Of a stretch of DNA of 12,923 bases, positions 12,301 to 12,923 are shown one piece after another. Positions within the stretch are counted from its first letter, which is position 1. The number at the start of each line of letters is the position of its first letter. The translations under genes and the position numbers were made by a program. Source of the DNA: Flavobacteriales bacterium UBA7519 (lineage in GTDB: Bacteria > Bacteroidota > Bacteroidia > Flavobacteriales > Weeksellaceae). The notes under the pieces are model-generated. The model worked only from the letters and a program-made list of their open reading frames with translations. It had not been told where the DNA came from and did no database searches. The stretch lies in the NCBI GenBank assembly GCA_002476905.1, contig DLND01000053.1, positions 1-12,923 on the forward strand. Direction: 5' to 3'.

Positions 12301-12923
12301 ATTTGGAAATCGATTTACGAATGTTAGAGCGAAAGAATTAGGCGTTTCACCCTCTATAAATTGGGAAAAAAATGCGGTGATGTTTTCAGCAAAGTTGAAT
12401 TATGAAACGTTGAAAGTTGACAGAACGGATAACCGTTACGTTTCAATTCCTGGTATAGTAAATGCTGATGTTTTTGATACAAAACAGTTTGGAGGTGCGG
12501 AATTGAAATTCGTGTTCGAAAATTATGATAGCAAAGCCAACCCAAAGCTGGGAATGAAATTTGACATTACCTCTGGCTGGAAAATTAATCTTGAGGATGG
12601 GAAAAGGCAGTTGCCATATCTGGAAACAGGTATTGGATTTATGCATTATGTAACCAGTGATCAAAAGCTTGTATTTTCTTCCTATGCTAAGGCAAAATGG
12701 CTGCTAAGTAATGATTATGAATTTTACCAGATGTCTACATTGGGCGGGAATAAAAATCTTCGCGGATTCCGTTTCAACAGATTTTACGGGAAAAACTCTT
12801 TTTATAATTCTAGCGATCTTCGTTACGATATAGGTAAATTGAATAATTCATTTTTGCCGGTTGGTTATGGTATTTTCGGAGGTTTTGATATTGGTAGAGT
12901 TTGGAATCCTGGTGAGATTTCTG
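9374..12923 (+). CDS. Lipoprotein with calcineurin-like phosphatase, kinase-like middle domain and Omp85-type barrel; 3' end cut off by window
   Basis: The frame is open for 1183 codons to the right edge. It begins with a lipoprotein signal peptide ending TTVSC (lipidated Cys20). Residues about 45-350 are a calcineurin-like metallophosphatase close to the purple acid phosphatase type: GDAG (52-55), GDNIY (86-90), GNHDW (128-132), ATHHPL (225-230) and GHDHN (303-307). Residues about 440-700 hold a domain with kinase-like features: GGGHQTK (447-453), YVIRALKK (465-472), FDMLIGDWDRHHDQW (598-612) and PKDRDQAF (629-636). A beta-rich linker follows at about 715-830. From about residue 880 the sequence alternates like an outer-membrane barrel and contains the Omp85/BamA/TamA hallmark LRGF (1129-1132). 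The likely topology is outer-membrane anchored with the phosphatase in the periplasm or on the surface, which is inferred. Substrate unknown. It is divergent from the HD-PycTM gene. Phosphatase and barrel are firm, the kinase-like call is inference. Confidence 0.9.
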   Translation, partial: MRYTYQLYLSIIILLTTVSCAVQNANYGKNAKDFAENPTIKDSIIHTFYLVGDAGNLDQDEAFNNMNILKDSLSKASENSTLMFLGDNIYPVGMPKKDDKNRGLAEKKMDNQISLSNQFKGKTIFIPGNHDWYNNGIKGLKREEDYVIEKLGDKSAFAPRNGCPIETRKINKKLTLILVDTEWVLANWDKNPGINEKCDIKTREDFYTEFEDQLNKNQNKTIVVATHHPLITNGSHGGKYSWEKQIFPLENKFPLPVLGSVINLTRATGGITHQDISNQNYKKLADRLKTLIGGRKNVIVVSGHDHNLQYIEQGDIRQIVSGAGSKTESAKAVGANDFSFGKNGYAELKISNSGNAEVSFYNLNPKKSELLFRKTVLENEQKIARDYPSQFPQNKEASIYDSTMTKKSKFYEFLWGKHYREYYSKKINAKNLELDTLFGGVKPDRAGGGHQTKSLRLETKSGNEYVIRALKKSGVRFLQAVAFKNQYVVDDFDGSYADKFLLDFYTTSHPYTPLAIGEMSDKLGIRHTTPELFYIPKQKTLKNFNETFGDELYYLEDRPMETEENPNKVIGTDEVILNLAKDEKYKMDEKAWIKARLFDMLIGDWDRHHDQWKFEAKKENGDVIYSPIPKDRDQAFSKYDGLILSLVMRIPDLRHMQGFDNKIRDIKWFNREPYPLDLAFTKNSSEKDWLEVADFIQNNLTENDIRKAFENLPKETQDKVSEDLIQKLLIRKGDLKKYASDYFRFLERKVMLTGTDKKDKIIVTRLPNNETEIKIYRLKKSGEELESSKIYSGKETKEIWIYALSDDDEFVVEGKPKSSIKVRLLGGLDEDKYTVSNAKNLRIYDYKSKKNNFENKGKANVTLTDDYDINQYNYKKPKYNSTLVMPNLGFNPDDALSFGVVGTYIVNNFVQNPFSQKHQLKANYFTGTKGYELAYQGIFPQLTGGWFYGLDARITSSHYIRNFYGIGNETVNLNEEFGNRFTNVRAKELGVSPSINWEKNAVMFSAKLNYETLKVDRTDNRYVSIPGIVNADVFDTKQFGGAELKFVFENYDSKANPKLGMKFDITSGWKINLEDGKRQLPYLETGIGFMHYVTSDQKLVFSSYAKAKWLLSNDYEFYQMSTLGGNKNLRGFRFNRFYGKNSFYNSSDLRYDIGKLNNSFLPVGYGIFGGFDIGRVWNPGEIS

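Noticed and set aside
7537..12923. A complete Pycsar or other anti-phage defence island
   Set aside because: Only a PycTM-like domain is present. There is no cyclase, nuclease, integrase or tRNA boundary, and base composition does not visibly differ from the housekeeping genes on the left.
1..12923. CRISPR array, insertion sequence, tRNA or rRNA genes
   Set aside because: I found no regularly spaced direct repeats, transposase motifs with terminal inverted repeats, cloverleaf-like segments or rRNA-like sequence by eye.

Overview
The window looks like chromosomal DNA from a Bacteroidota bacterium, most likely a flavobacterium of the Chryseobacterium/Epilithonimonas type (Weeksellaceae). The reasons are the AT-rich composition, several upstream boxes matching the Bacteroidota -7 consensus TAnnTTTG, the lack of Shine-Dalgarno sequences, a signal peptide ending in Phe-Ser-Gln, and proteins that read like flavobacterial homologues. 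The genus is an inference from memory, not a database result.

Layout. Positions 1-4949 carry five genes on the minus strand. From the left edge these are the partial AAA+ ATPase gene rarA, a long-chain polyprenyl diphosphate synthase, an exported beta-propeller-like protein, a membrane fatty acid hydroxylase/sterol desaturase family protein, and the 23S rRNA/tRNA methyltransferase rlmN. A strong hairpin terminator separates rarA from the polyprenyl synthase. A structured non-coding element lies between the polyprenyl synthase and the beta-propeller gene. A 248-base AT-rich divergent region (4950-5197) holds promoter boxes for rlmN and for a large GAF-domain protein on the plus strand (5198-7522). 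That gene converges on a small unknown minus-strand gene (7537-7941) whose reading frame continues upstream to an ATG but is broken by one TAA. Just upstream of it is an HD-hydrolase protein fused to a Pycsar-effector-type membrane domain (8054-9256, minus). The divergent plus-strand gene (9374 to the right edge) encodes a very large lipoprotein. It has a calcineurin-like phosphatase domain, a middle domain with kinase-like motifs, and an Omp85-type outer-membrane barrel.

How they fit together. The left half is housekeeping: replication-fork maintenance, the isoprenoid chain of menaquinone, lipid modification and translation fidelity. The right half is less ordinary. An HD-PycTM fusion with no nucleotide cyclase nearby sits back to back with a predicted outer-membrane phosphatase/kinase-like/barrel protein. 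The two share a 117-base intergenic region, but I see no direct evidence that they act together. There are no tRNA, rRNA, CRISPR or insertion sequences that I can support, and no gene-free stretch longer than 300 bases.
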